Below, in pieces: positions 34,300-42,600 of a DNA stretch of 46,751 nt. The notes beneath the pieces are model-generated. The model was not told the DNA's origin and searched no databases. It saw only the letters and a program-made list of their open reading frames with translations. Every line of letters begins with the position of its first letter. The first letter of the stretch is position 1. A program made the translations under genes and the position numbers. Origin of the DNA: Kordia sp. (GTDB taxonomy: Bacteria; Bacteroidota; Bacteroidia; Flavobacteriales; Flavobacteriaceae). The DNA is taken from NCBI GenBank assembly GCA_002733415.1, contig NVVR01000025.1, positions 1-46,751 on the forward strand. Direction: 5' to 3'.

Positions 34300-34614
34300 A
34301 TGATTATAGCAACTACAGACATCATTCCCAACAAAGAAATTACTGAAATATTAGGTATCGCACGTGGAAGTACAGTGAGAGCTAGAAATATTGGTAGAGA
34401 CATTTTTGCAGGACTAAAAAACATCATCGGTGGGGAAATTGAAGAATATACCCAATTGCAAGCGGAATCAAGAGAACAAGCGATGCAACGAATGACGATA
34501 GATGCTCAAAAACTAGGAGCAGATGCCATTATCAACATGCGGCTAAGTACGTCAATGGTCATGCAAGGTGCTTCGGAAATTTTAGCCTATGGTACAGCTG
34601 TTAAATTGAAATAA
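34300..34614 (+). CDS. YbjQ/UPF0145 heavy-metal-binding family protein
   Basis: A 104-residue protein of the YbjQ family. The pattern TTDIIPNKEITEILGIARGS then RARNIGRDIFAGLKNIIGGE, followed by LQAESREQAMQRM and LGADAIINMRLSTSMVM, is highly diagnostic. The family forms pentameric rings, with metal binding claimed by annotation but function not established. The start of the next gene, a 44-residue membrane peptide, comes one base after its stop, so the two are translationally coupled. Confidence 0.9.
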   Translation: MIIATTDIIPNKEITEILGIARGSTVRARNIGRDIFAGLKNIIGGEIEEYTQLQAESREQAMQRMTIDAQKLGADAIINMRLSTSMVMQGASEILAYGTAVKLK

Positions 34615-34615
34615 T

Positions 34616-34750
34616 ATGGACACAGAAACAATATTAGTATTCGGTTTACAAGCATTGATATGGTTTGGAATTCTTTTCGCTTTGATTTATCTAATTAGAA
34701 GAAGACATAAGATTAAAAAAACAGAAGATTTTGAACAACGAGATAATTAA
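34616..34750 (+). CDS. 44-residue single-pass membrane peptide
   Basis: ATG at 34616 follows the YbjQ stop by one base. The peptide starts MDTETILVFGLQALIWFGIL, has one hydrophobic helix (about 6-27), then a positive cluster (IRRRHKIKK) and an acidic tail (TEDFEQRDN). The positive-inside rule puts the C-terminus in the cytoplasm. It lies 50 bases before pspA. Small membrane partners such as PspB/PspC bind PspA in other bacteria; this peptide is not recognisably either, but could play that part. Confidence 0.7.
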   Translation: MDTETILVFGLQALIWFGILFALIYLIRRRHKIKKTEDFEQRDN

Positions 34751-34800
34751 CATTAATAGAAAAACAATACATTAAAATTCACTAAAAAAACAAAAACATT

Positions 34801-35520
34801 ATGAACATATTTAGAAGATTATTTAGCATAGGAAAAGCAGAAGCACATTCAGCCATTGATAAAATGGAAGATCCTATTAAATTAACAGAACAAGGAATTA
34901 GAGACATGAAAAAAGACTTAGACAAAAGTCTTGAATCTTTAGCACAAGTAAAGGCAATGGCTATTAGAGCCAATAATGACAAAGAAGAATATGCTTTAAA
35001 GGCTGAAGACTATCAAAATAAGGCGATGTTAATTCTTAAAAAAGCACAAAAAGGAGAACTAAAAGCAGAAAATGCTGATCGTTTAGCTAAAGAGGCTTTG
35101 ATTAAGAAGGAAGAGAGTCATAAAAACGCAACTAGAACGGCTAATGATGCTGAAAAATTCAATACCTCAGTAGCTCTGTTGGAGAAAAATGTAGGTGAGA
35201 TTAAATCGAACATTAGCAAATGGGAAAACGAATTAAAAACCCTAAAGGCTAGAATTAAAGTAAGCAAAGCTACTAAAAACTTAAACAAACAAATGGCAGA
35301 AATTGATAGCTCAAGTACTGTTAGTTTGTTAGAACGTATGAAAGAAAAAGTGGAGCAAGACGAAGCTTTAGCTGAAGCATATGGTGACATTGCAAACGAT
35401 TCAAAAAGTATTGACGATGAACTAAATGCTGCTATTGACACTACTGAAGTAAGTGCTGAAAGTGATTTAGAAAAATTAAAAAAACAATTAGGAATGAGTG
35501 ACGATACTAAAGAATCGTAA
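34801..35520 (+). CDS. pspA: PspA/IM30 (ESCRT-III-like) membrane-remodelling protein
   Basis: A 239-residue, almost wholly helical protein of the PspA/IM30/Vipp1 family. Landmarks are MNIFRRLFSIGKAEAHSAID, KMEDPIKLTEQGIRDMKKDL (the conserved EDP-x3-L element) and long coiled-coil helices with heptads such as AREALIKKEESHKNATRTAN-like stretches around residues 95-120. The family forms rings and helical rods on damaged membranes and shares the ESCRT-III fold. The N-terminal helix is amphipathic in relatives. It is the centre of the array; flotillin, YqiJ-type and AAA+ genes follow. A hairpin-forming repeat lies in the spacer after it. Confidence 0.92.
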   Translation: MNIFRRLFSIGKAEAHSAIDKMEDPIKLTEQGIRDMKKDLDKSLESLAQVKAMAIRANNDKEEYALKAEDYQNKAMLILKKAQKGELKAENADRLAKEALIKKEESHKNATRTANDAEKFNTSVALLEKNVGEIKSNISKWENELKTLKARIKVSKATKNLNKQMAEIDSSSTVSLLERMKEKVEQDEALAEAYGDIANDSKSIDDELNAAIDTTEVSAESDLEKLKKQLGMSDDTKES

Positions 35521-35553
35521 CTTCCATCCTTTATATTTAAAATTTGAACATAA

Positions 35554-35612
35554 TGTCAATCTGAGCTTGTTGAAGATTATTACTACTGACCTTCAGTAAG
35601 CTCAATCCGACA
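35554..35612. repeat. CTTCGACAAGCTCAG-type inverted repeat, copy 1
   Basis: TGTCAATCTGAGCTTGTTGA (from 35554) and an inverted partner CTTCAGTAAGCTCAATCCGA (from 35591) can form an imperfect hairpin between pspA and the YqiJ-type gene. It belongs to the widespread flavobacterial intergenic repeat family of the form CTTCGACAAGCTCAG. Confidence 0.7.
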
Positions 35613-35650
35613 AAAGGTAACTACTAACCTAATCATTAAAAGAAGAACAT

Positions 35651-36364
35651 ATGACATTAACTGACTTAGTATTTTCCTCCATAAATTCACCACTAACTAT
35701 TTTATTAATAGTATTGGCTGCTTACAGAGTCATTACCATGTTATTTGGGTTAGATTTAGATTTTGACATGGATTTTGACATCGATGTAGATGCAGACTTT
35801 GATGCAGATATGGATACTGATACTTCATTTGATGTCACTGGATTGGATATTGAAGAAATTTCAAATATTGAAATTAAGAAAGATGCTATTGTAGGAAACA
35901 AGCAAAAAGAATTAAAATGGTGGCAAATTATATTGATTTATTTCAATTTTGCGGAGCTACCATTTCTATTCACTTTCACTTCTTGGATATTTTTCTGGTG
36001 GAGCTTGACAGTTATTGGAACTTATATTACTGGTAGTTATGATAATTCATTTGGCCTAGTTATTTTCTTAGGAGCAATTATACCAGCGCTGATAATAAAC
36101 AAAATATTTACAACGCCTTTTAAAGCAATATTTAAAAAACTAGAACGAAAAGGAGTCGATAATTTAGATTTATTAGGAAGAAAAGGAACCTTACTTTCTA
36201 ATATAACTAATGATAAATTAGGAAGCGTTAAACTAGTTGTAAATAGCGACCCGATTAATATTTATGCCAAATCATTAAAAGGTGAAACCATTAAATCAGG
36301 ACAACAAGTACTGATTATAAAAGAATCAAAAGACAAAAAATACTATTACATACAATCATACTAA
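35651..36364 (+). CDS. yqiJ: YqiJ-type OB-fold membrane protein (DUF1449/NfeD-like)
   Basis: A 237-residue inner-membrane protein. Membrane helix 1 (about 12-33) is followed by an Asp-rich segment in which acidic residues alternate with hydrophobic ones (about 35-57, DLDFDMDFDIDVDADF). Two or three further helices (about 90-155) lead into a C-terminal OB-fold (about 165-237: LLGRKGTLLSNIT, GSVKLVVNSD, GQQVLIIKES). In E. coli and Bacillus (NfeD/YuaF) such proteins sit beside flotillins and help assemble them. Flotillin follows after 30 bases, as expected. The alternating Asp stretch may bind cations. Confidence 0.88.
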   Translation: MTLTDLVFSSINSPLTILLIVLAAYRVITMLFGLDLDFDMDFDIDVDADFDADMDTDTSFDVTGLDIEEISNIEIKKDAIVGNKQKELKWWQIILIYFNFAELPFLFTFTSWIFFWWSLTVIGTYITGSYDNSFGLVIFLGAIIPALIINKIFTTPFKAIFKKLERKGVDNLDLLGRKGTLLSNITNDKLGSVKLVVNSDPINIYAKSLKGETIKSGQQVLIIKESKDKKYYYIQSY

Positions 36365-36394
36365 TCAATTAAACTAACTAAATAAATAAAAACT

Positions 36395-38557
36395 ATGAAC
36401 TTAACTCTCTCACTATTTCTTGCTACCAATATATGGATCACAATAGCTTGGGCTGTTGTAGGCGGATTAGTATCTCTTATATTACTATTCGTAATGTACA
36501 TTGCTTTATTCTACAAAAAAATACCTCAAGGTGAAGCACTTGTAAAAACCGGTTTTGGAGGCACACAAGTAGCTTTTGACAAAGGTATGTACGTTATCCC
36601 ATTATTACACAAAGTAGAAATCATGGATATTTCGGTAAAGAAAATCGAAATTGAACGTACAGGAGCTGACGGACTTATTTGTAAGGATAATATGCGTGCG
36701 GATATAAACGTTGCTTTTTTCGTTCGTGTAAACAAATCAAAAGAAGCAATTATTGAAGTTGCACAAACTATTGGATGTGAAAGAGCATCACATATTTCTA
36801 CCTTAAATGAATTATTTGAAGCAAAATTCTCTGAAGCACTTAAAACTGTTGGTAAGAAATTTGAATTCATTGAACTATACGAATCTAGAGCAGAATTTAG
36901 AGACGAGATTATCACCGAAATCGGTCGTGATTTAAATGGGTACACTTTAGAGGATTGCGCTATTGATTACTTAGAACAGACATCTATCAGTCATTTAAAA
37001 ACAGATAACATTCTTGATGCTGAAGGTATTAAGAAAATTACCGAATTAACTGCTATCCAAAATATAAAGTCAAACTTAATTATGCGTGATGAACAAAAAA
37101 CCATCCGTAAGCAAGATGTTGAAGCCCGTGAAGCCATCTTAGAGTTAGACAAGCAATTAGCTGAAAAAGAAGAACAACAAAAACGTGAAATAGCGAATAT
37201 TGTTTCTCGTGAAGAAGCAGAGATTTTAAAAGTTGCTGAAGAAGAGCGTTTAAAATCAGAAACTGCACGTATTGCCACTGAAGAAAAACTACAGGTAGCT
37301 GAAGAAAACATGCAACGTCAGGTAATTGTAGCAGCCAAAAACAAAGAACGTACTGATTTAGTTGAAGCGGAACGCGTATTGAAAGACCGTGATTTAGAAG
37401 CTACAGAACGTGAACGTTTAGTAACCCTTGCTCAAATAGACAAAGAAAAAGCAGTTGAGATTGAGAAGAAAAATATTCAAGATGTTATTCGTGATCGTGT
37501 TACCCTAGAAAAAGGAGTTGTAGAGGAGCAAGAAAACATGAAAGACATCCAAGCCTTCAAAGGTGCCGATCGTGAAAAGCAAGTGGCCATTACTTTAGCA
37601 GAAAAAGCTGCTGAAGAGCAAATGATTAGACGCGTAAAATTAGCAGAAGCAGAAAAAGAAGCTGCTAAACAAAAAGCAGAGGAAATTAACATTCATGCTC
37701 AAGCACAAAAAGAAGCATCTGTTAAGGAAGCAGAAGCACGCAAGGTTTTAGCAGAAGCAACAGCAAAAGAAGAAGCTATAATTGGTATGTCTGAAGCACA
37801 AGTGATGCATGCTAAAGCGGAAGCGGAAGAAAAACAAGGTCTTGTTGAAGCAATTATAATTGAAAAAACTGCTATTGCTGAAGCAGCAGGGATTGAAGCG
37901 AAAGCAGAAGCCTTGAAAATTCAAGGAATTGCTGAAGCAGATGTAATCAAAGAAAAAGCATTAGCTGAAGCTTCTGGTAATAAAGAATTAGCACTTGCTC
38001 AAGCTATTGGTGATAAAGAAATTGCATTTGCAGAAGCTGCTGGAATCGAAGAGAAAGCTGAAGCAATGAAGAAATTAGATGGTGTAGGTAAAGATCACGA
38101 AGAATTCAAACTAAACCTTGATAAACAATTACAAGTAGACTTAGCTGAAATCAATATCCAAAAAGATATTGCAGATGCGCAAGCAGACGTAATTGGAGAA
38201 GCGTTAAGAGCTGCTAACATTGATATCGTAGGTGGTGAGACAATGTTCTTCGATCAGATTATTGGTCAGATTACTAAATCTAAAGGAATTGACCGATTAG
38301 TAAAACACTCTGATAATATCACACAAGTGAAAGACGCAATTTTAGGTAGTGACGATGTAAAAGGAAACTTATTAGATCGTATTAAAGAGTTTGCTACTCA
38401 ATACGGAATTGGTTCTGAGGACATCAAAAACTTAACTATTTCTAAATTGTTATTGGACTTACAGTCTAAAGCAAGCTCTACAGACGAGCAAAATAACTTT
38501 GGTAACCTATTCAACCTAGCGAAAGCCTTAGGATTAGGTGACAAGAAATTGAATTAA
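36395..38557 (+). CDS. yqiK: Flotillin, YqiK family
   Basis: A 720-residue membrane scaffold protein. One N-terminal membrane helix (about 13-38, WITIAWAVVGGLVSLILLFV) precedes the band-7/SPFH domain (about 40-200, with GADGLICKDNMRADINVAFF and VRVNKSKEAI). A very long Ala/Glu/Lys-rich coiled coil (about 210-600) carries repeats such as EAAGIEAKAEALKIQGIAEA. A C-terminal oligomerisation part (about 620-720) contains GGETMFFDQIIGQITKSKGI. Bacterial flotillins organise membrane microdomains. Length and order match YqiK-like proteins rather than the shorter FloT type. Confidence 0.92.
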   Translation: MNLTLSLFLATNIWITIAWAVVGGLVSLILLFVMYIALFYKKIPQGEALVKTGFGGTQVAFDKGMYVIPLLHKVEIMDISVKKIEIERTGADGLICKDNMRADINVAFFVRVNKSKEAIIEVAQTIGCERASHISTLNELFEAKFSEALKTVGKKFEFIELYESRAEFRDEIITEIGRDLNGYTLEDCAIDYLEQTSISHLKTDNILDAEGIKKITELTAIQNIKSNLIMRDEQKTIRKQDVEAREAILELDKQLAEKEEQQKREIANIVSREEAEILKVAEEERLKSETARIATEEKLQVAEENMQRQVIVAAKNKERTDLVEAERVLKDRDLEATERERLVTLAQIDKEKAVEIEKKNIQDVIRDRVTLEKGVVEEQENMKDIQAFKGADREKQVAITLAEKAAEEQMIRRVKLAEAEKEAAKQKAEEINIHAQAQKEASVKEAEARKVLAEATAKEEAIIGMSEAQVMHAKAEAEEKQGLVEAIIIEKTAIAEAAGIEAKAEALKIQGIAEADVIKEKALAEASGNKELALAQAIGDKEIAFAEAAGIEEKAEAMKKLDGVGKDHEEFKLNLDKQLQVDLAEINIQKDIADAQADVIGEALRAANIDIVGGETMFFDQIIGQITKSKGIDRLVKHSDNITQVKDAILGSDDVKGNLLDRIKEFATQYGIGSEDIKNLTISKLLLDLQSKASSTDEQNNFGNLFNLAKALGLGDKKLN

Positions 38558-38562
38558 AAACT

Positions 38563-38615
38563 ATTTCGACAAGCTCTGCATGACGAAATAAAATGTCAGA
38601 ATGAGCTTGTTGAAA
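38563..38615. repeat. CTTCGACAAGCTCAG-type inverted repeat, copy 2
   Basis: TTTCGACAAGCTCTGCATGA (from 38563) and TGTCAGAATGAGCTTGTTGA (from 38594) form an imperfect hairpin starting five bases after the flotillin stop. As a stem-loop inside a long operon it could lower read-through or stabilise the upstream mRNA. Confidence 0.7.
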
Positions 38616-38691
38616 TTCTATTATGCATAGGGTACTATGTACTGTGCTTCATTCTTACATTCAGATTATTAACTTTTAATACTCAAGAAAT

Positions 38692-38961
38692 ATGGGAATA
38701 CAAGCAATGATTACTAGTATAAAAAACAATAATAGAAGACAACTACATACTCCTTTTGATAAAGACAGTATTTATCTATCGGGTAATAGAAAAAAGAATC
38801 CCCCTCAATTTAAGAAAGCTACTCAAGAACAGCTTTTAATGATTAGGAGGCGTATCAAAATAAGTAACAGTATCTATCAACAAAAATTGATTGGATATAC
38901 ATGTTTGACCTCTATTACTATTATTTCAACCTTTGTTTATTTAATAAAAATTTATCTATAA
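38692..38961 (+). CDS. Small membrane-anchored hypothetical protein
   Basis: An 89-residue protein: a basic, polar head (NNNRRQLHTPFDKDSIYLSG, RRRIKISNSIYQQK) and a C-terminal membrane helix (about 66-87, IGYTCLTSITIISTFVYLI), an arrangement like tail-anchored proteins. No family recognised. The following gene starts one base after its stop, so the two are coupled. Its place between flotillin and the AAA+ ATPase suggests a part in the same machine. Confidence 0.6.
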   Translation: MGIQAMITSIKNNNRRQLHTPFDKDSIYLSGNRKKNPPQFKKATQEQLLMIRRRIKISNSIYQQKLIGYTCLTSITIISTFVYLIKIYL

Positions 38962-38962
38962 C

Positions 38963-39589
38963 ATGAAAAAAATAACACCATATAAAACTACTAGAAATGC
39001 TATTACCGCTATGGATAATGGAGGTAGATTTTACAATTTGCTTACTAAAGCTAATGATGGTAATGTTTCTACTTCTGAATTAGCAAAAGTAGCTGGTGTT
39101 TTCAGTGATAAACAAAAAATGGTGTTGTATTTAGAGATGTCTCTTTTAAATCTTGATGAAAATTCAAAACATTGTGTTATTAAGCTCCTATCAAATGATT
39201 TAGCTATTGCATATCACAAATATAAATCACAAATTCTAACACCTTCTGAAGCTATAGTAAATGGTATCGTTTCAAAAAACGCCATCATAACGGGGATACC
39301 AGAATATGTTACATCTAATTCTGATTTCAATGGTTTTATCATGATTCCTATTATGGCAGGAAGCGTCATGACTATGACTATGATACCCATAATAGATCAT
39401 TACGATGTTTATAAAATAAGAGATCAGGAAAGTGATCAATACTTTTTAATAGCACATGCTAGAAGTTCTAAAAAACTCCCTCAACAACTCATTAAATGTG
39501 GAGGCGTTTTAAAAGAGCTAAAAACAAACAAAAAAGAGGAAATCCAACAAAATAAATTTTTAGAAACGGTTTATTATTCGGTTTTATAA
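38963..39589 (+). CDS. Hypothetical protein of the PspA-ATPase array
   Basis: A 208-residue protein. The N-terminal third is helical and contains ANDGNVSTSELAKVAGVF, which looks like one EF-hand loop without all acidic ligands. The middle holds SDFNGFIMIPIMAGSVMTMT, a Met- and Ile-rich hydrophobic stretch, followed by DHYDVYKIRDQESDQYFLIA, a strand pair. The basic C-terminus ends YYSVL. No known domain. It begins directly after the tail-anchored protein and 71 bases before the ATPase. Could be a membrane-associating adaptor; function unknown. Confidence 0.55.
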   Translation: MKKITPYKTTRNAITAMDNGGRFYNLLTKANDGNVSTSELAKVAGVFSDKQKMVLYLEMSLLNLDENSKHCVIKLLSNDLAIAYHKYKSQILTPSEAIVNGIVSKNAIITGIPEYVTSNSDFNGFIMIPIMAGSVMTMTMIPIIDHYDVYKIRDQESDQYFLIAHARSSKKLPQQLIKCGGVLKELKTNKKEEIQQNKFLETVYYSVL

Positions 39590-39660
39590 TATGCTTCAAG
39601 AAGCTTTTTATAAAACTAGAATATACAAACATCAATGCTTAAAGCGACTAAAGATTAACT

Positions 39661-42600
39661 ATGCAAGAACAAACTAACCAACTAGAAGGCGGAACATACG
39701 AGATTATTCAATCACGTCTTCAAAAGCATAAAACCGATTTAGTAACACGTTTAAATAACTTAAACGGTTCTAGAAAAGAGGTGTTCGGCTCCGTTGAAAC
39801 AAAACTAATTGCTAACGATAGAATCAATACCGAAAACACCTGTATTGCACGTGATATTGTGGCTTTAGAGAACAACTGTTTATTTGGCTATAACGTACAC
39901 TTTGGTTTACGTACCGAAATAAAACTAACCGATGTTTTTAGTATATACACCTATAAAGAACAACGTTTTCAGGAACAACCGCTTACTTTAATAAACGACG
40001 AACTATTTATAAGTGATTTTCAAAATCTATATAAATACTATCGCAATACTTTCTTTGCTAAGTTCAGTATTATTGGAAACTACCTATACATGGTTTTTCA
40101 AACAAATGAAAATACTACTGATATAAAAGCTTTTAAATGGTTGATAAAAGATCAGTCACTAGCATATATAGATAACCGAAGTGATCATGAGTTTAAGTTT
40201 CCGGTACAGCATGAATTTAAATGGCAAGAAACCAATTATGACATGCATCGTAACGGATCGCATCCACACATTTCTATACTTGATAAACTTTTTGTAGAAA
40301 CTATTGGTGGTGACTTAACTATTAAAATAGAGGATAATACCAATGATGGTAAAGGGATACTCAACGAACCTGTTGAGCATAAGGATCAAACCTTAGAGGA
40401 TGGTAAATTTTTATTTGCTGACTTAGGAAACCTTACGGTGTTAAGCATTACACCTTATCAAGAAACAGCGCGTTATTTTGTATACAATCATAAAGTACAA
40501 CAGGTAGCCCGCATACAAAGCATCCAAGACACTGCTGTACTCCTACCCGATAATCACGGATTAATTTTTCCTGATGGGTACTACTTGCAAACTGGAGAAT
40601 TTAAAAAGTTCGAAAAGAGTATTGAGCAAGTAAAATTTCAGCAAAAAATCGCTTCTCCTAATGGAGAAGATTACCTGTATATTTTCTATGAAGAAGGAAA
40701 AGGTGATTATGTATTAATGACCTACAACATCATAGAACAAAGAATAAACACTCCTATTATTTGTAATGGATTTACCGTATTAGAAAACGGAGAATTGTGT
40801 TATTTTAAAGCAGAAGAGGACTCAACCAAACACCATGTAGTGCAAATTTGGCAAACTCCATTTTCTAAAACAGTACAAATTTCCAATACACATAGTGATT
40901 CGTTACTTTACAAAATCGGAAATAAGGATATTGTAAGCGCTATGGCAGAATGTCAAGAGCTGATTACGTTGTTGAATAAAACAGATGATTATGATGGTTT
41001 GTATGATGATATTAGCAAACAAGCAACCGATGTTTTAGATTCATATTATTGGATTAACGATACAGAAACTTCTTGCTTAAATATTCCGTTATTAGAATTA
41101 AAAACGACAGCTAATGCAGCCATTGATGAATTTGAAAAAGTAGTTCAATTAAAAAAAGCTGCTACTAATGCAACTGCTGAAGTTGAACAAGATATTACAG
41201 ATTTATTCGATAAAATAAAGCACAGTAGTTTTAAAGCTATCGATGATTTTGTAGAAGTACTTACTCGTTTACGTGGAGCCCAAGGAGCTACCATTAGCTT
41301 AAAAGATATTCGCTATACTAATAACACTCATATTGAAGAATTATCAGCGGATATTAGCGAACAGACAGAACGAATTTCCCGACGCTGTGTTAGTTTTTTA
41401 TTAGATGAAAAAGCGCTCCTTCCGTATCACAATCGATTAGAAGAAAAGGCTGCCGTTTTAGAAAAGATAAAGAAAGTTGTTGATGCAAAAGGATTAGAAG
41501 AAGAAATCAATCAAATTAGTACTGATTTAGAAATGCTAATTGATATTGTGAATAATCTTCAAATAGATGACACCTCACATTCTACTGCAATTATCGATAC
41601 TATTTCGTTGTTATTTGCTGAAATTAATCAATTAAAAGCAGGTTTAAAACGAAAGGCAAAAAACTTAAATGAATCGGAAAGTAAAGCTGATTTTATAGCA
41701 CAATTGAAGTTATTCGACCAGAGTATTATCAACTTTATTGATATTGCCAATACTCCTGAAAAGTGTGATGAATACTTAACGAAACTTTCTGTTCAGTTAG
41801 AAGAGTTAGAAGGTAAATTTGCTGATTTTGATGAATATATCACTCAAATAATCGAAAAACGTGAGGAAGTATATGCTGCTTTTGAAACACGCAAAAACTC
41901 CTTAGTAGCCGCTAAAAATAAAAAGGCAATCACATTACAGAGTGCCGCTGAACGTATTTTAGGAAGCATCCGTAAAAAAGCGGCTACTTTTAGAAATGCT
42001 GAAGAAATAAACGGATATTTTGCTTCCGATTTAATGGTAAGTAAAATCCAAAGTATCATCAAGCAACTAAAAGGAATTGATGAAATTGGTAAAGCCGAAA
42101 CTTTAGAATCTAATTTAAAATCTTCTAAACAAGAAACGGTACGAAAGCTTAAGGATAAACTAGATTTATACGAAGATGGTGACAATGTTATCAAACTTGG
42201 GAAACACCGCTTTGGAGTAAACAAGCAACCGCTGGACCTCAACATTATTGCTAAAAACAATGCTTTATATTTTCATTTAACGGGTACTGATTTCTATCAA
42301 AAAATAGAAAATGATATTTTAAATACATCACAACATATCTGGAATCAGGAATTGATTTCTGAAAACAAGGAGGTGTATCGATCGGAATATTTAGCCTATA
42401 AAATATATAATACCGAAGGTTTAAAAAAGCTATCGCTTTTAAATGCGGATGATTTAGCTGCTTTAGTAAAAAAACAAGGAGGCGAAAATTATGCGGAAGG
42501 TTATGTAAAAGGAGTTCATGATGAAGATGCTATTACTATTTTAACCACCTTAGTTAAAACAGAAGAAAGTTTAGGTTTATTAAAATACACTCCGGATATA

